NCBI GenBank assembly: GCA_934163035.1
Contig: CAKPJX010000011.1
Span: 1 to 46,133 of the forward strand
Reading direction: 5' to 3'
Origin: an uncultured Bacilli bacterium
Lineage (GTDB): Bacteria; Bacillota_I; Bacilli_A; RF39; UBA660
DNA: 46,133 nucleotides
Notes under the pieces: generated by a model
The model's input: the letters and a program-made list of their open reading frames with translations, nothing else
Databases searched by the model: none
Told to the model about the DNA's origin: nothing
Position numbers and translations under genes: made by a program
Shown: one piece after another, positions 8,520 to 17,431 of the stretch
How positions within the stretch are numbered: the first letter of the stretch is position 1
How the letters are laid out: each line of letters begins with the position of its first letter

Positions 8520-9173
8520 CTATTTATGCATATTTCCTTCAATATCAACAAATATTGGACCGCTAGCTAAATAAAAGTCACCACTAATTACACTAACAAT
8601 ATTTTTAAATCCGATATTTTTATTTATACTTATATCATTCATATTCATTGCCGAATATTCAATATCTGCCATTCCAACAGTTCCATCTTCATTTATAAAG
8701 TATAAACCATTACATCCACCTTGACCATAAGGAATAACATAAAAGCTTAAAACTTTATCAGCAACATCAAAATTTCCATACTTACTATTAATATTATCAT
8801 TGTGATACTTGACATATAATTTTCCATCAGAACTTAATGAAACAGTATAACCACCCTCTACACAACTATTAACATATTGACCACTACTGTATGAGTCATT
8901 AAACTTTGAACGCTCACTCTTCATCTTATTTGCAAAATTTGAATAACTAACAGCAGGATCAGATGACTTATTTTCATCTTTTTCATCAGAACCAGATGAT
9001 TTACTTTCACTTTTTCCAGTTGTTTCTTTAGGATTAACAGAGGAGCTATCAATAATACATTTATCCTGCTTTTTAAAGCACTTGTCATATACAATAAATG
9101 CAGAAAGTCCTAACACCAACAAAACCAAAAATGTAATCAAAAATTTTAACCCTGAGTTTTTATTTTCCTTCAC
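8520..9173 (-). CDS. Membrane-anchored hypothetical protein
   Basis: A 217-residue protein I do not recognise. It has one N-terminal membrane segment (about residues 9-29, FLITFLVLLVLGLSAFIVY), a low-complexity Ser/Lys/Glu/Asp linker of about 40 residues, and a C-terminal domain with many Gly, Tyr and Asn that should lie outside the cell. I chose the GTG at 9173, about eight bases from GAGGTG; a GTG further upstream overlaps that ribosome site. It is a single gene, with the IS debris next to its 3' end, so a slightly shortened C terminus cannot be excluded. Confidence 0.65.
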   Translation of the reverse strand: MKENKNSGLKFLITFLVLLVLGLSAFIVYDKCFKKQDKCIIDSSSVNPKETTGKSESKSSGSDEKDENKSSDPAVSYSNFANKMKSERSKFNDSYSSGQYVNSCVEGGYTVSLSSDGKLYVKYHNDNINSKYGNFDVADKVLSFYVIPYGQGGCNGLYFINEDGTVGMADIEYSAMNMNDISINKNIGFKNIVSVISGDFYLASGPIFVDIEGNMHK

Positions 9174-9270
9174 TATTATCACCTCAAAAAAATTATATCA
9201 TTATTTCAATATATTTTCATTTAAAAAAACACTATTAATATGTAAAGAAATGTCAAATTCATTAAAGCAA

Positions 9271-9300
9271 AAATAATGTTGTTAAAAAACGACATTATTT
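9271..9300 (-). terminator. Terminator of the ABC transporter operon
   Basis: On the minus strand a hairpin with AAATAATG/CATTATTT at its base and a GU-containing upper stem is followed by TTTT. It lies about 20 bases after the permease stop. Confidence 0.7.
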
Positions 9301-9319
9301 TTAAGCACTATATATCAAA

Positions 9320-10120
9320 TTAGCTAATTTTATTATTTATAAAAACTTCGATTCTTGAAATAACCCAGTACATAAAATATGAAATAAGACCTAAAATAAC
9401 AACACTAGTAATAACTAAATTAATATTAAAAACTTGTGATCCATACATTATTAAGTAGCCAAGTCCTTTTTTTGATACTAGCAACTCACCCATAATAACC
9501 CCAATTAGGCACATTGAAATATTTACTTTTAAAGTATTAATAATAATACCATAGTTACTAGGAAGAACAGCTTTTACAAAAGTTTTCCATTTATTGGCTC
9601 CAAATGATTTTAAAAGAGTTATATAGCTTTTATTCGTTTCAATAAATCCATTATATATATTTATTATAGTAACAAATGTACTGATTAATAGTGCCATGAA
9701 TATAATAGAATTTATACTGGCCCCAACCCAAATAATTATTAAAGGACCAAGAGCAACTTTAGGTAATGAGTTTAGAACAGTTAAATATGGATCTATAACT
9801 TTAGAAAAAAGTCTACTATACCAAAGAAGAATTGAAACTATTAATCCTAAAATCATTGAAATGAAGAAACTAATTAAAACTTCATAAAGTGTAATCCATG
9901 TATGTGCAAATAAACTTCCATCGTTGAATAACTTTATACATGTATTAAAAACATTTTTGGGTGAAGAAAATAGAAAAGTATTAATAAGACCAAAATCAGC
10001 AGCCAATTGCCATAGTATTAAAAATAGTAAAATAATAAATATTCTGAAAATAGTAACTATAATTTTTTCTCTTCTAATTCTATATAAATATTCTTTATGT
10101 TCTAAACTATATGTGGACAT
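9320..10120 (-). CDS. ABC importer permease (SsuC/TauC/ThiX type)
   Basis: A 266-residue integral membrane protein with about six predicted helices. The segment SFGANKWKTFVKAVLPSNYG is the EAA loop that contacts the ATPase in BPD_transp_1 permeases. The family includes importers for sulfonates, nitrate/bicarbonate and thiamine precursors. GGAGGG precedes the ATG, and the gene overlaps the ATPase gene by 14 bases. It is the third gene of the operon whose binding-protein gene is interrupted, so its expression and use probably depend on the state of that gene. The substrate is unknown. Confidence 0.9.
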   Translation of the reverse strand: MSTYSLEHKEYLYRIRREKIIVTIFRIFIILLFLILWQLAADFGLINTFLFSSPKNVFNTCIKLFNDGSLFAHTWITLYEVLISFFISMILGLIVSILLWYSRLFSKVIDPYLTVLNSLPKVALGPLIIIWVGASINSIIFMALLISTFVTIINIYNGFIETNKSYITLLKSFGANKWKTFVKAVLPSNYGIIINTLKVNISMCLIGVIMGELLVSKKGLGYLIMYGSQVFNINLVITSVVILGLISYFMYWVISRIEVFINNKIS

Positions 10121-10856
10121 CTAAATCCCTCCATATCTTATCATAATAATCTGAAAATTCTATGCATTTTCTATTATTAATAGGGGTAGATTTATCTGTT
10201 AAATTAATGTCATAAATATTTTTCACGGTTCCAGGCCTTTTAGAAAGAACAACAATTCTATCAGACATGCTTATTGCTTCAGCAATATCATGGGTTACCA
10301 TAATAGCTGTTTTTCCCTCTTTTTTAATAATTTTATAGATATCATCACTTATAGCTAATCTAGATTGATAGTCAAGTGCAGACATAGGTTCATCTAAAAG
10401 TAGAATATCAGGTTTCAATGCTAGTGTCCTGATAAGCGCAACTCTCTGCCTCATACCACCAGATAAACTAGAAGGATATTTATCCATAAATTCCCCCAAG
10501 CCATAAGTTTTAAGTAGAGAAATAACATAATCTCTACTTTCTTTATTTAATTTTCCTGATACCTCCAATCCAATTAAACAGTTATCAAGAATATTTCTCC
10601 AAAAAAACAAAGCCTCATCCTGTAACATATATCCTATTGAAACATCTTTATTAAAGATAATATCACCAGCAGACTTCTTTTCAAGTCCGGCCAAAATTGA
10701 TAGAATAGTTGACTTACCACAACCACTCGGCCCAACGATAGATATAAATTCCTTTTCATTAATACTAAGATTAATATCATTAAGGGCTACTACTTCACTT
10801 TTTTTATTATGATAATTCTTACTCAAGTTTTTAATTTCCAATAATTTATTTTTCAT
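10107..10856 (-). CDS. ABC importer ATPase (SsuB/TauB/ThiZ type)
   Basis: A 249-residue ABC ATPase with Walker A GPSGCGKST, signature LSGGMRQR, Walker B DILLLDEP, D-loop SALD and switch histidine in MVTHDIAEA. This is the standard energising subunit for NMT1-type importers. Its ATG overlaps the end of the substrate-binding-protein gene (11 bases), so translation is normally coupled to that gene. With the cassette in place the upstream coding sequence lacks a good start, which may lower ATPase production. Confidence 0.93.
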   Translation of the reverse strand: MKNKLLEIKNLSKNYHNKKSEVVALNDINLSINEKEFISIVGPSGCGKSTILSILAGLEKKSAGDIIFNKDVSIGYMLQDEALFFWRNILDNCLIGLEVSGKLNKESRDYVISLLKTYGLGEFMDKYPSSLSGGMRQRVALIRTLALKPDILLLDEPMSALDYQSRLAISDDIYKIIKKEGKTAIMVTHDIAEAISMSDRIVVLSKRPGTVKNIYDINLTDKSTPINNRKCIEFSDYYDKIWRDLDVHI

Positions 10857-11250
10857 TATATATCAACTTATTATAATCAACTTTTTCACTTAAAACACCA
10901 CTAGATATCATTATATCTTGAAGGTGATTAAATGATTCTTCATTGAATTTAGTTGTCTTAGGCCAAGCATCTATTCTTCTATATCTTTTTACAACTTTTT
11001 CTAAGTCATTTAAAGATGTATCAGGAAATTGATTAAGTATAGCTTTTGCAACTTCTAAGTCACTGCTATTATTAACAAAGTCTAATCCCTTTTGTATAGC
11101 TTTAGTAAAGTTAGCAATTAACTCCTTATTATTTTTTATATAACTTCCTTTAGCTGAGTATGATGTATATGGAACAACTCCTCCCAATTCTCCGACACTA
11201 GCAACAACATAGCCGTATCCTTCTTGTTCCACTTGCAAAGCATTAGGTTC
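10846..11250 (-). pseudogene. C-terminal part of split substrate-binding protein
   Basis: The last 134 residues of an NMT1/THI5-like ABC substrate-binding protein, from EPNALQVEQEGYGYVVASVG to the stop. It is cut at its 5' side by the mobile cassette exactly at the GA of codon 197 (11250-11249). Upstream the frame runs into cassette sequence with a TAG about 40 bases on; only a TTG at 11238 without a clear ribosome site could start it. Joined to 17456-18043 it gives an uninterrupted 330-codon gene whose junction reads GQGDFVTLF-EPNALQ, a conserved motif region of the family. Alone it would not bind substrate. Confidence 0.9.
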
Positions 11251-11272
11251 TATTTCTGCTACAAAAAGAAAG
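11228..11272. other. attL junction of the cassette
   Basis: Left junction. Host sequence (3' part of the split gene) runs up to the TC at 11249-11250; cassette sequence begins after it. CAAAAAGAAAG at 11262-11272 is one arm of the attP inverted repeat, 11 bases from the core. Bases 11251-11423 hold no recognisable gene; a 34-codon TTG-started frame at about 11280-11384 is present but unsupported. Confidence 0.82.
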
Positions 11273-11362
11273 CAGTGTAGTTGAAGCTATATGAAAGCAA
11301 GTATAAATTAAAGCATTATTTACAGTCAAAAGCATCAGCAATAAAATATCTCAATCTTTCTA

Positions 11363-11391
11363 TTCACGGATTAATTTATAAATGATATAAT
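11363..11391 (+). promoter_or_regulatory. Promoter of the cassette kinases
   Basis: A perfect TATAAT at 11386-11391 lies 17 bp after TTCACG (four of six matches to -35) and 33 bases before the first kinase start, inside the cassette. The kinases therefore appear to have their own promoter. Confidence 0.65.
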
Positions 11392-11423
11392 TAACATATA
11401 AAATACAAGGGAGTGATTACTAC

Positions 11424-13310
11424 ATGTTTTCAAGTATTGGATTAACATTATCAGGCTTAATTTTTACAAGCGTTATAGCAAACGTTTATCTTGAAAAGAA
11501 AAAATATAATAATTTAGAAAATAATATATATCGTTTTTTAATAATTCAAACGCTTTTTTTATTAGTGCTTGAATTATGTTGTGTATATACAATGTCTATA
11601 AGGTTTGAAATACCAGTAATAAATGAAATTTTATGTAGACTATATATATTAGGAGACGTAATTTGGATAGCAGCCCTAATAGCTTATGTAAAAACATTAA
11701 TATCAGGTAATAAATATGAAAATATATTTGATCTTTTAAAAGATAAATGGATGTTTGGTATAATAAACGCCGGAGCCATTTTATATATTATATCTTGCTT
11801 TTTAGATATCAAATACACATCAGGAATAAATAACGAACTGTATGTAATTGGAGGAAAATGTGTATATGTTTTATATATTGCTTTTATCATTGTAGGATTC
11901 TATATGATAAAAATATTAGCCAAGGATTTAGACAAAGATAATCTTATAAAAAAATTACCAATTTTTATGTTTATGATCTGCTTTGCAGTTGTTGGGGTAA
12001 TTCAATTATTATATGCTGATCTTAATGATTTAACATTCTTATTTGCCTTTTATATTGTTGCTATGTACTTTACTATTGAAAGCCAAGATATAAAATTAGT
12101 AAGTGAATTGGAAGATGCCAAGAAAAAAGCTGAAGATGCAGACAAGGCAAAGACCGACTTTTTATCAAAAATGTCACATGAAATAAGAACTCCAATGAAT
12201 GTTATTCTAGGTTTTAGTGAAACACTTATGGGAGAAAAAGAGCTAACGGAAGCTAATACTAAAAAAGATGTAAAAAATATCTATAATGCTGGTAAAACGC
12301 TATTAGAGATAATTAATAATATCTTAATATTTTCAAGGATTGAATCTGGAAGAGAACGCGTTGAAGAATCAGAGTATGCTATATCTGATATAGTAGGAGA
12401 GTTAGACAGTTATGTTAGATCAAAAATTGAACAAAGCAACGTTACTTTCAATATAAATGTTGATAACAATATACCATCTACTTATATTGGAGATAAACTA
12501 AAAGTATATAGAGTATTATTAAATTTAATTAATAATTCAGTAAAGTATACAACAGAAGGTGAAATAACACTTAATATTAGCTGTGAAAATTTAGCTAATA
12601 ATGTTGCCGATCTTAAATTTCAAGTTAAAGATACAGGCTTCGGTATGAAGAAAGAAACATTAGAAAATTTATTCAAAGAATTTTCAACGCTAGATACTAA
12701 AGATTTAAACATAAGTGGTACAGGTCTTGGCTTGGTACTTGTAAAGAAATTATTAAATATGCTTGAAGGCAACATAACATTTGATAGTGAATATGGAATT
12801 GGTACAACTTTTGAAGTGTCATTAAAACAAAGAGTTGTTGGAAGTAAAAAATTAAAAGATGTAAAAACAGAATATAAAAGTAAAAGAATAGACAATAATT
12901 ATCTAGATTGTTCAAAATATAAAATACTGGTAGTAGATGATAATAAATTAAACAGAAAGGTATTAGAAAGGCTTTTAAGACCATATAAAGCCAATATTGA
13001 ATTACTAGAAAGTGGAACTGAATGTATAGATAAAATAAAGACCGGCTCTAAATATGATTTAATTTTACTTGATCATATGATGCCAGAGTTAGATGGTATT
13101 GAAACAATTAGAATTCTAAGAAAGACAAATATGAAAAACTTACCACCAATTGTTGCTATGACGGCTAATGTTGTAACTGAAATAAGGGATGAATATCTCA
13201 AGGAAGGCTTCTCTGATTATCTAGCAAAACCAGTTGATATAAAAGAATTAGATAAGTTATTAAATAAATATTTCAACAAGAAAGTAGGAGGTAATAACAA
13301 TGATAGGTAA
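11424..13310 (+). CDS. 7TM-type hybrid sensor histidine kinase with receiver
   Basis: A 628-residue membrane sensor kinase. Residues 1-215 hold about seven hydrophobic helices with little extracellular sequence. A short linker helix (about 220-240) leads to the HisKA domain with phospho-acceptor His252 in SHEIRTP. The HATPase domain has its N box (NLINNSVKYT) and G boxes (DTGFGM, GTGLGL). A receiver domain (about 500-620) has acidic pair Asp505/Asp506 and phospho-acceptor Asp550 in LLDHMMP. There is no DNA-binding or enzymatic output and no Hpt domain. The ATG follows GGGAGTG, and the gene overlaps the second kinase by 11 bases. Both lie inside the cassette. The signal is unknown. Confidence 0.9.
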   Translation: MFSSIGLTLSGLIFTSVIANVYLEKKKYNNLENNIYRFLIIQTLFLLVLELCCVYTMSIRFEIPVINEILCRLYILGDVIWIAALIAYVKTLISGNKYENIFDLLKDKWMFGIINAGAILYIISCFLDIKYTSGINNELYVIGGKCVYVLYIAFIIVGFYMIKILAKDLDKDNLIKKLPIFMFMICFAVVGVIQLLYADLNDLTFLFAFYIVAMYFTIESQDIKLVSELEDAKKKAEDADKAKTDFLSKMSHEIRTPMNVILGFSETLMGEKELTEANTKKDVKNIYNAGKTLLEIINNILIFSRIESGRERVEESEYAISDIVGELDSYVRSKIEQSNVTFNINVDNNIPSTYIGDKLKVYRVLLNLINNSVKYTTEGEITLNISCENLANNVADLKFQVKDTGFGMKKETLENLFKEFSTLDTKDLNISGTGLGLVLVKKLLNMLEGNITFDSEYGIGTTFEVSLKQRVVGSKKLKDVKTEYKSKRIDNNYLDCSKYKILVVDDNKLNRKVLERLLRPYKANIELLESGTECIDKIKTGSKYDLILLDHMMPELDGIETIRILRKTNMKNLPPIVAMTANVVTEIRDEYLKEGFSDYLAKPVDIKELDKLLNKYFNKKVGGNNNDR

Positions 13311-15567
13311 TGTCTTATTCTCGATAGGTGGTTTATGTTTTGCTATTCTACTAGTAATAGTTTATTTTATTAAGGCTAAGCAGACTAATATCAATAACAA
13401 AATATACAAACTAGCACTTATAGCCCTAATTTTAGTAATAGTAACAGAATTAATAACAATACCAGTACTTTATTACTATAAAGATAATGTAGTTCTAGGA
13501 AACTTCTGGGCTAGAGTAAATGCCTTTTTTACAATAACTTGGATTATGTTGATATGTTGGTATTTAATAACTCTAGGTAAAGGCTATAAAGTAACAAGCC
13601 TTAAAGATAGCTTCTTAAATGACAGAAGATTAAGGGTAATAATGGAGTCATACATGGTACTTTTAATACTATCATTATTCTTTAAATTTGAAAATGTATC
13701 AACTAATGAAGGTGCCTATATATCAGGACCGGCATTATATTTCTTATATATAGCTGGCATAATAGCAGTCTTAATTTCAGGAATACTTTTATTACAAAAC
13801 AAAAAAGAACTTTCTAAATTTAGAAAAGGACCTGTACTAATTGGTGTAATAGAAACGATTTTATCAATGATAATTCAAATAACTTATCCAATGCACTTAA
13901 TAATAACAGGTAGTTTTGTATTTAAAATGTATTTAGTCTATTTTATGTTTGAAAATCCAGATCTTTATTTGGCAGAGGAACTAGAAAATGCCAAGAAAAA
14001 AGCAGATAATTCTAATAAGTCAAAAACTGATTTTCTATCAAACATGTCTCATGAAATAAGAACTCCAATGAATGCAATAATGGGTTTTAGCGAAGGTATA
14101 TTAAATGAAAAAACATTTACAACAGAAAATGCTAAAAAGGACATAGCCCACATATATACAGCTGGAACTAATCTACTAGAGATAATTAATAATATTCTAG
14201 ATATTTCTAAAATCGAAACAGGGGAAGAAAAAGTAGAGTTAAGAGAATATAGTATAGGAAGTATTGTATTAGAATTAAAAAGCATAATAGAAGCTCGTAT
14301 TAATAAAGAACGAATCAGATTTATAACTAATATTGATCCTAAAATTCCAAAACAATTGTTAGGAGATAAAACAAAGCTATTTCAAGTTTTACTTAACATA
14401 TTGAGTAACTCAGTAAAATATACAGAAGTTGGTAGAATTACTCTAACCATTAATGCCAATATTTCAGGTAACAATGCTCATTTACATTTTAAAATATCTG
14501 ATACTGGTTATGGTATAAAAAAAGAAGACTATCAAAAGCTATTTGAAAAATTCTCAAGACTTGAAACTGCTACTAAAAATGAAATTGAAGGTACAGGCTT
14601 AGGTTTAGTTATAACGAAAAGATTAATAGATCTAATGGGTGGAAAAGTTTGGTTTGAAAGTGAGTATGGAGCTGGTACAACGTTTTATGTTGAGTTATCT
14701 CAGAAAATAATTAATAAAGAACCAATAGGAAATATATTGATAGAAAACTCTATTAAGTATGGTCATACCTATATTGATTGTTCTAACTACAAAGTTTTGT
14801 TAGTAGACGATAATAAACTAAATTTAAAAGTTGCTGAAAAAGTCCTAGAGCCTTATAAATTTAAAATAACAACCCTAGATAATGGTAAAGATTGTGTTGA
14901 TCTAATAAAAGAAGGTGCAGAATTTGATATGATCTTCCTTGATCACATGATGCCAAGAATGGATGGAATAGAAGTATTGCATATTCTACATAAACTGGAT
15001 GGATATACTATACCACCAGTAGTAGCTCTAACAGCTAATGCCATTACAGGTATGAGAGAAATGTATTTAAACGAGGGTTTTGATGAATATTTGTCAAAGC
15101 CAATAAACACTGGTGACTTAGATAAATTAATCAAAAAATATTTTGGTAATGGTTCTATCCAAACATACAAAACAGCAAGTGAAAATATAGAACCGGAAGA
15201 ACCAAAGATCAAAGACACTACTTATTTAGAAAATAATGGTTTTGATATAAATGAAGCACTAACATACGTAAAAGATATGAATAGTTTCAATGAATTTTTA
15301 GAAGGCCTATACTATGATTTGGATAATCAACTAGCCGGATTAAAAACAGCCCTCCAAAAACAAAATATAAAGAAATATGGAGTGTTAGCTCATGGTCTAA
15401 AAAGCAATTACCGTTCATTTGGTATGAAAGAATTTGCTGATTTAGCCTACAAGCATGAAGAAGCAGCTAAAAATAATGATCTAGAATATATAAATAGTCA
15501 TTTTCAAGAGTTATCCGATTCAAAAGATAAAGCTAAAAATATAATATCAAAATACTTAGGATTATAA
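13300..15567 (+). CDS. 7TM-type hybrid sensor kinase with receiver and Hpt
   Basis: A 755-residue paralogue of the preceding kinase with the same plan: about seven membrane helices (1-215), HisKA with His251 in SHEIRTP, HATPase (DTGYGI, GTGLGL), and a receiver with phospho-acceptor Asp548 in FLDHMMP. It adds a C-terminal Hpt domain whose His698 lies in AHGLKSNYRSFG. The His-Asp-His layout suits a multistep phosphorelay, but the final Asp-containing response regulator is not in this window. AGGAGG precedes the ATG. The two kinases probably arose by duplication and may form mixed dimers; that is inference. Confidence 0.9.
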   Translation: MIGNVLFSIGGLCFAILLVIVYFIKAKQTNINNKIYKLALIALILVIVTELITIPVLYYYKDNVVLGNFWARVNAFFTITWIMLICWYLITLGKGYKVTSLKDSFLNDRRLRVIMESYMVLLILSLFFKFENVSTNEGAYISGPALYFLYIAGIIAVLISGILLLQNKKELSKFRKGPVLIGVIETILSMIIQITYPMHLIITGSFVFKMYLVYFMFENPDLYLAEELENAKKKADNSNKSKTDFLSNMSHEIRTPMNAIMGFSEGILNEKTFTTENAKKDIAHIYTAGTNLLEIINNILDISKIETGEEKVELREYSIGSIVLELKSIIEARINKERIRFITNIDPKIPKQLLGDKTKLFQVLLNILSNSVKYTEVGRITLTINANISGNNAHLHFKISDTGYGIKKEDYQKLFEKFSRLETATKNEIEGTGLGLVITKRLIDLMGGKVWFESEYGAGTTFYVELSQKIINKEPIGNILIENSIKYGHTYIDCSNYKVLLVDDNKLNLKVAEKVLEPYKFKITTLDNGKDCVDLIKEGAEFDMIFLDHMMPRMDGIEVLHILHKLDGYTIPPVVALTANAITGMREMYLNEGFDEYLSKPINTGDLDKLIKKYFGNGSIQTYKTASENIEPEEPKIKDTTYLENNGFDINEALTYVKDMNSFNEFLEGLYYDLDNQLAGLKTALQKQNIKKYGVLAHGLKSNYRSFGMKEFADLAYKHEEAAKNNDLEYINSHFQELSDSKDKAKNIISKYLGL

Positions 15568-15571
15568 AATT

Positions 15572-15601
15572 AACCATGCTTAAAAAAGTATGGTTTTTTT
15601 A
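15572..15601 (+). terminator. Terminator after the kinase pair
   Basis: AACCATGCT pairs with AGTATGGTT (one GU pair, 6-base loop), followed by seven T residues. It isolates kinase transcription from the integrase gene. Confidence 0.88.
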
Positions 15602-15646
15602 GTACTATTTTTACCTATGGCTTCATAATTTTTAAAGAGGATAAAA

Positions 15647-15784
15647 ATGAAAAATAATATAGATAAAATAGCATTAGAATTAGCACTATATATTAATAAA
15701 AAACTATTAAAAAGTAGTAAAATTTCATATGAATCATACAAATATACAGAGGAAAATATATTAAAACAACTAGTAAAAAAGTAG
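15647..15784 (+). CDS. Small SHOCT-like protein next to the integrase
   Basis: A 45-residue frame starting at an ATG preceded by AAAGAGG, ending nine bases before the recombinase start. The sequence is helical and charged, with ISYESYKYTEENILKQL resembling the short SHOCT-type helix pair (I-S-x-E-x-Y ... E-x-x-x-L) found in small proteins beside serine recombinases of Clostridia-type elements. A role as a recombination directionality factor or regulator is possible purely from position and size. It is too short to identify by sequence alone. Confidence 0.6.
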   Translation: MKNNIDKIALELALYINKKLLKSSKISYESYKYTEENILKQLVKK

Positions 15785-15792
15785 GTGCTTAA

Positions 15793-17427
15793 ATGGATTT
15801 ATATAGTGTTAGAAATAGCCTGAGTTTAGGAGTGCCAATAACAGAATTAAAAATTAGAGTAACAGACTATTCAAGGGTATCAACAGATCATCTAGAACAA
15901 CAAAAGTCATTAAAAAATCAAATAGAGCATTTTAAAAAATATATTGAAGATAATAAGAACTGGACATATGTTGAAGGATATATAGATGATGGTATCAGTG
16001 GCACAAGTGACATAAAAAGAAGCAGTTTCATGAAGATGATTGCCGATGCAAAAGATGGCAAGTTTGACTTAATCATTACCAAAGAAATATCTAGATTTTC
16101 TAGAAATACACTTGATAGTATTAAGTATACAAGAATGCTCTTAGATTATGGGGTAGCAGTCCTTTTTGTTGATGATAATATTAATACTGCCTTACCTGAC
16201 TCAGAACTTCGACTAACAATTATGTCATCTCTAGCTCAAGATGAAATAAGACGCTTGTCTTCACGAATTAAGTTTGGTATGAATAGAGCTATAGAAAGAG
16301 GAGAACTTTTAGGCAGTGGAATACTTTATGGTTATATAAAAGATAAAGTAAATAAGAAGTTAATAATAGTACCAGAAGAAGCAAGAATTATAAAGAAAGT
16401 ATATGAATTATATACTATAGACAATTATTCACTCTCAAAAATAGCTAAAGAATTAAATAGTAGTACTAAAAATAAAAATTGGTTTGCTTCCACTATTTCA
16501 AGAATAATTGAAAATCCAAAATATAAAGGTTACTACTGTGCCAAAAAAACCGAAATTATTGATTATATGAATAAAAAGATAAAATATCATAAAAAAAGTG
16601 ATTGGATAGTTCATGAGGATAAATTAAAAATACCACCAATTATAAGTGAATGGTTGTGGAAAAAAGCCAATAATAAACTTGAAAATGAAAAAAGAAAGAT
16701 AAAAAAAAGTAGTCTCCATAAAAGTAACAATTCATATAGCACTAAGATTTATTGCAGTAATGACAATTGTGTTTTTTATAGTCGCAGGTTTAGAAGAAAT
16801 GGTAAAGATATCACTTGGATCTGTTCCAAATATTTAAAAATGGGTAGAAAAAACTGCAATTCGCCAAATATTAGAGAACAAGAATTAAATCATATATTTA
16901 AAGACTTGATCAGTAAATTGGGAATAAATGAAGAAAAAGTTTTGCCACTGCTTCTAAACAATTATGAAAAGGCAAAAGAAAGTGATGTGGCCGAGAAAAA
17001 AACAGTAAATAAAAAGCTAAAAAATTTAAATAAAAAGAAAAGTAACTTATTGAACTTAGCGATAGAAGGAATTATTAGCGAAAAGGAATTTAAATTAGAA
17101 AGGCAAAAAATAGACAAAGAATTAAAAAAAGTTAAGAATAAACATTTAGAGGAAAAAGATAATAATAGATATAGTATAAAAAAGATCAAGTCTAATATAA
17201 AAGATGAGTTTAATAGTAAAAACACTTTAAATAAAATGATAGACTTATTGTTAGATCATATAATCGCATCTAAAGTAGATGATAATAAGATAGGACTTAA
17301 TATATATATCAAGCTATTTTCAAAGGAGAAAATCCCATCAACAAAGTATAATTTTAAAAGGGGATATGACGTGGAAAAAACAAAAAAATATATTATTAAT
17401 TATTATGTAAATTATTTTTTTTGTTGA
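15793..17427 (+). CDS. Large serine recombinase (integrase of the cassette)
   Basis: A 544-residue large serine integrase. The resolvase catalytic domain (about 20-170) has the nucleophile Ser30 in YSRVSTD. The active-site arginines lie in TKEISRFSRN and in SLAQDEIRRLSSRIKFG. A recombinase DNA-binding domain follows (about 185-290). A zinc-ribbon-like domain with cysteines in CSNDNC, CSKY and KNCN spans about 315-360, and a coiled-coil region spans about 390-460. That architecture matches phage and mobile-element integrases that recombine short attP/attB sites without supercoiling. AGGTG precedes the ATG. The gene is full length, with the right att arm starting five bases after its stop, the usual arrangement. 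It appears intact, so excision may still be possible. Confidence 0.93.
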   Translation: MDLYSVRNSLSLGVPITELKIRVTDYSRVSTDHLEQQKSLKNQIEHFKKYIEDNKNWTYVEGYIDDGISGTSDIKRSSFMKMIADAKDGKFDLIITKEISRFSRNTLDSIKYTRMLLDYGVAVLFVDDNINTALPDSELRLTIMSSLAQDEIRRLSSRIKFGMNRAIERGELLGSGILYGYIKDKVNKKLIIVPEEARIIKKVYELYTIDNYSLSKIAKELNSSTKNKNWFASTISRIIENPKYKGYYCAKKTEIIDYMNKKIKYHKKSDWIVHEDKLKIPPIISEWLWKKANNKLENEKRKIKKSSLHKSNNSYSTKIYCSNDNCVFYSRRFRRNGKDITWICSKYLKMGRKNCNSPNIREQELNHIFKDLISKLGINEEKVLPLLLNNYEKAKESDVAEKKTVNKKLKNLNKKKSNLLNLAIEGIISEKEFKLERQKIDKELKKVKNKHLEEKDNNRYSIKKIKSNIKDEFNSKNTLNKMIDLLLDHIIASKVDDNKIGLNIYIKLFSKEKIPSTKYNFKRGYDVEKTKKYIINYYVNYFFC

Positions 17428-17431
17428 TGTA

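Noticed and set aside
10846..11238. An independent small gene for a binding-protein-like fragment
   Set aside because: It lacks a ribosome site and a proper start, and it joins precisely with 17456-18043 into one family-length gene.
11280..11384. A 34-codon TTG-started frame at the left end of the cassette
   Set aside because: No ribosome site and no recognisable protein character; it is close to a att arm and may be chance or relic sequence.
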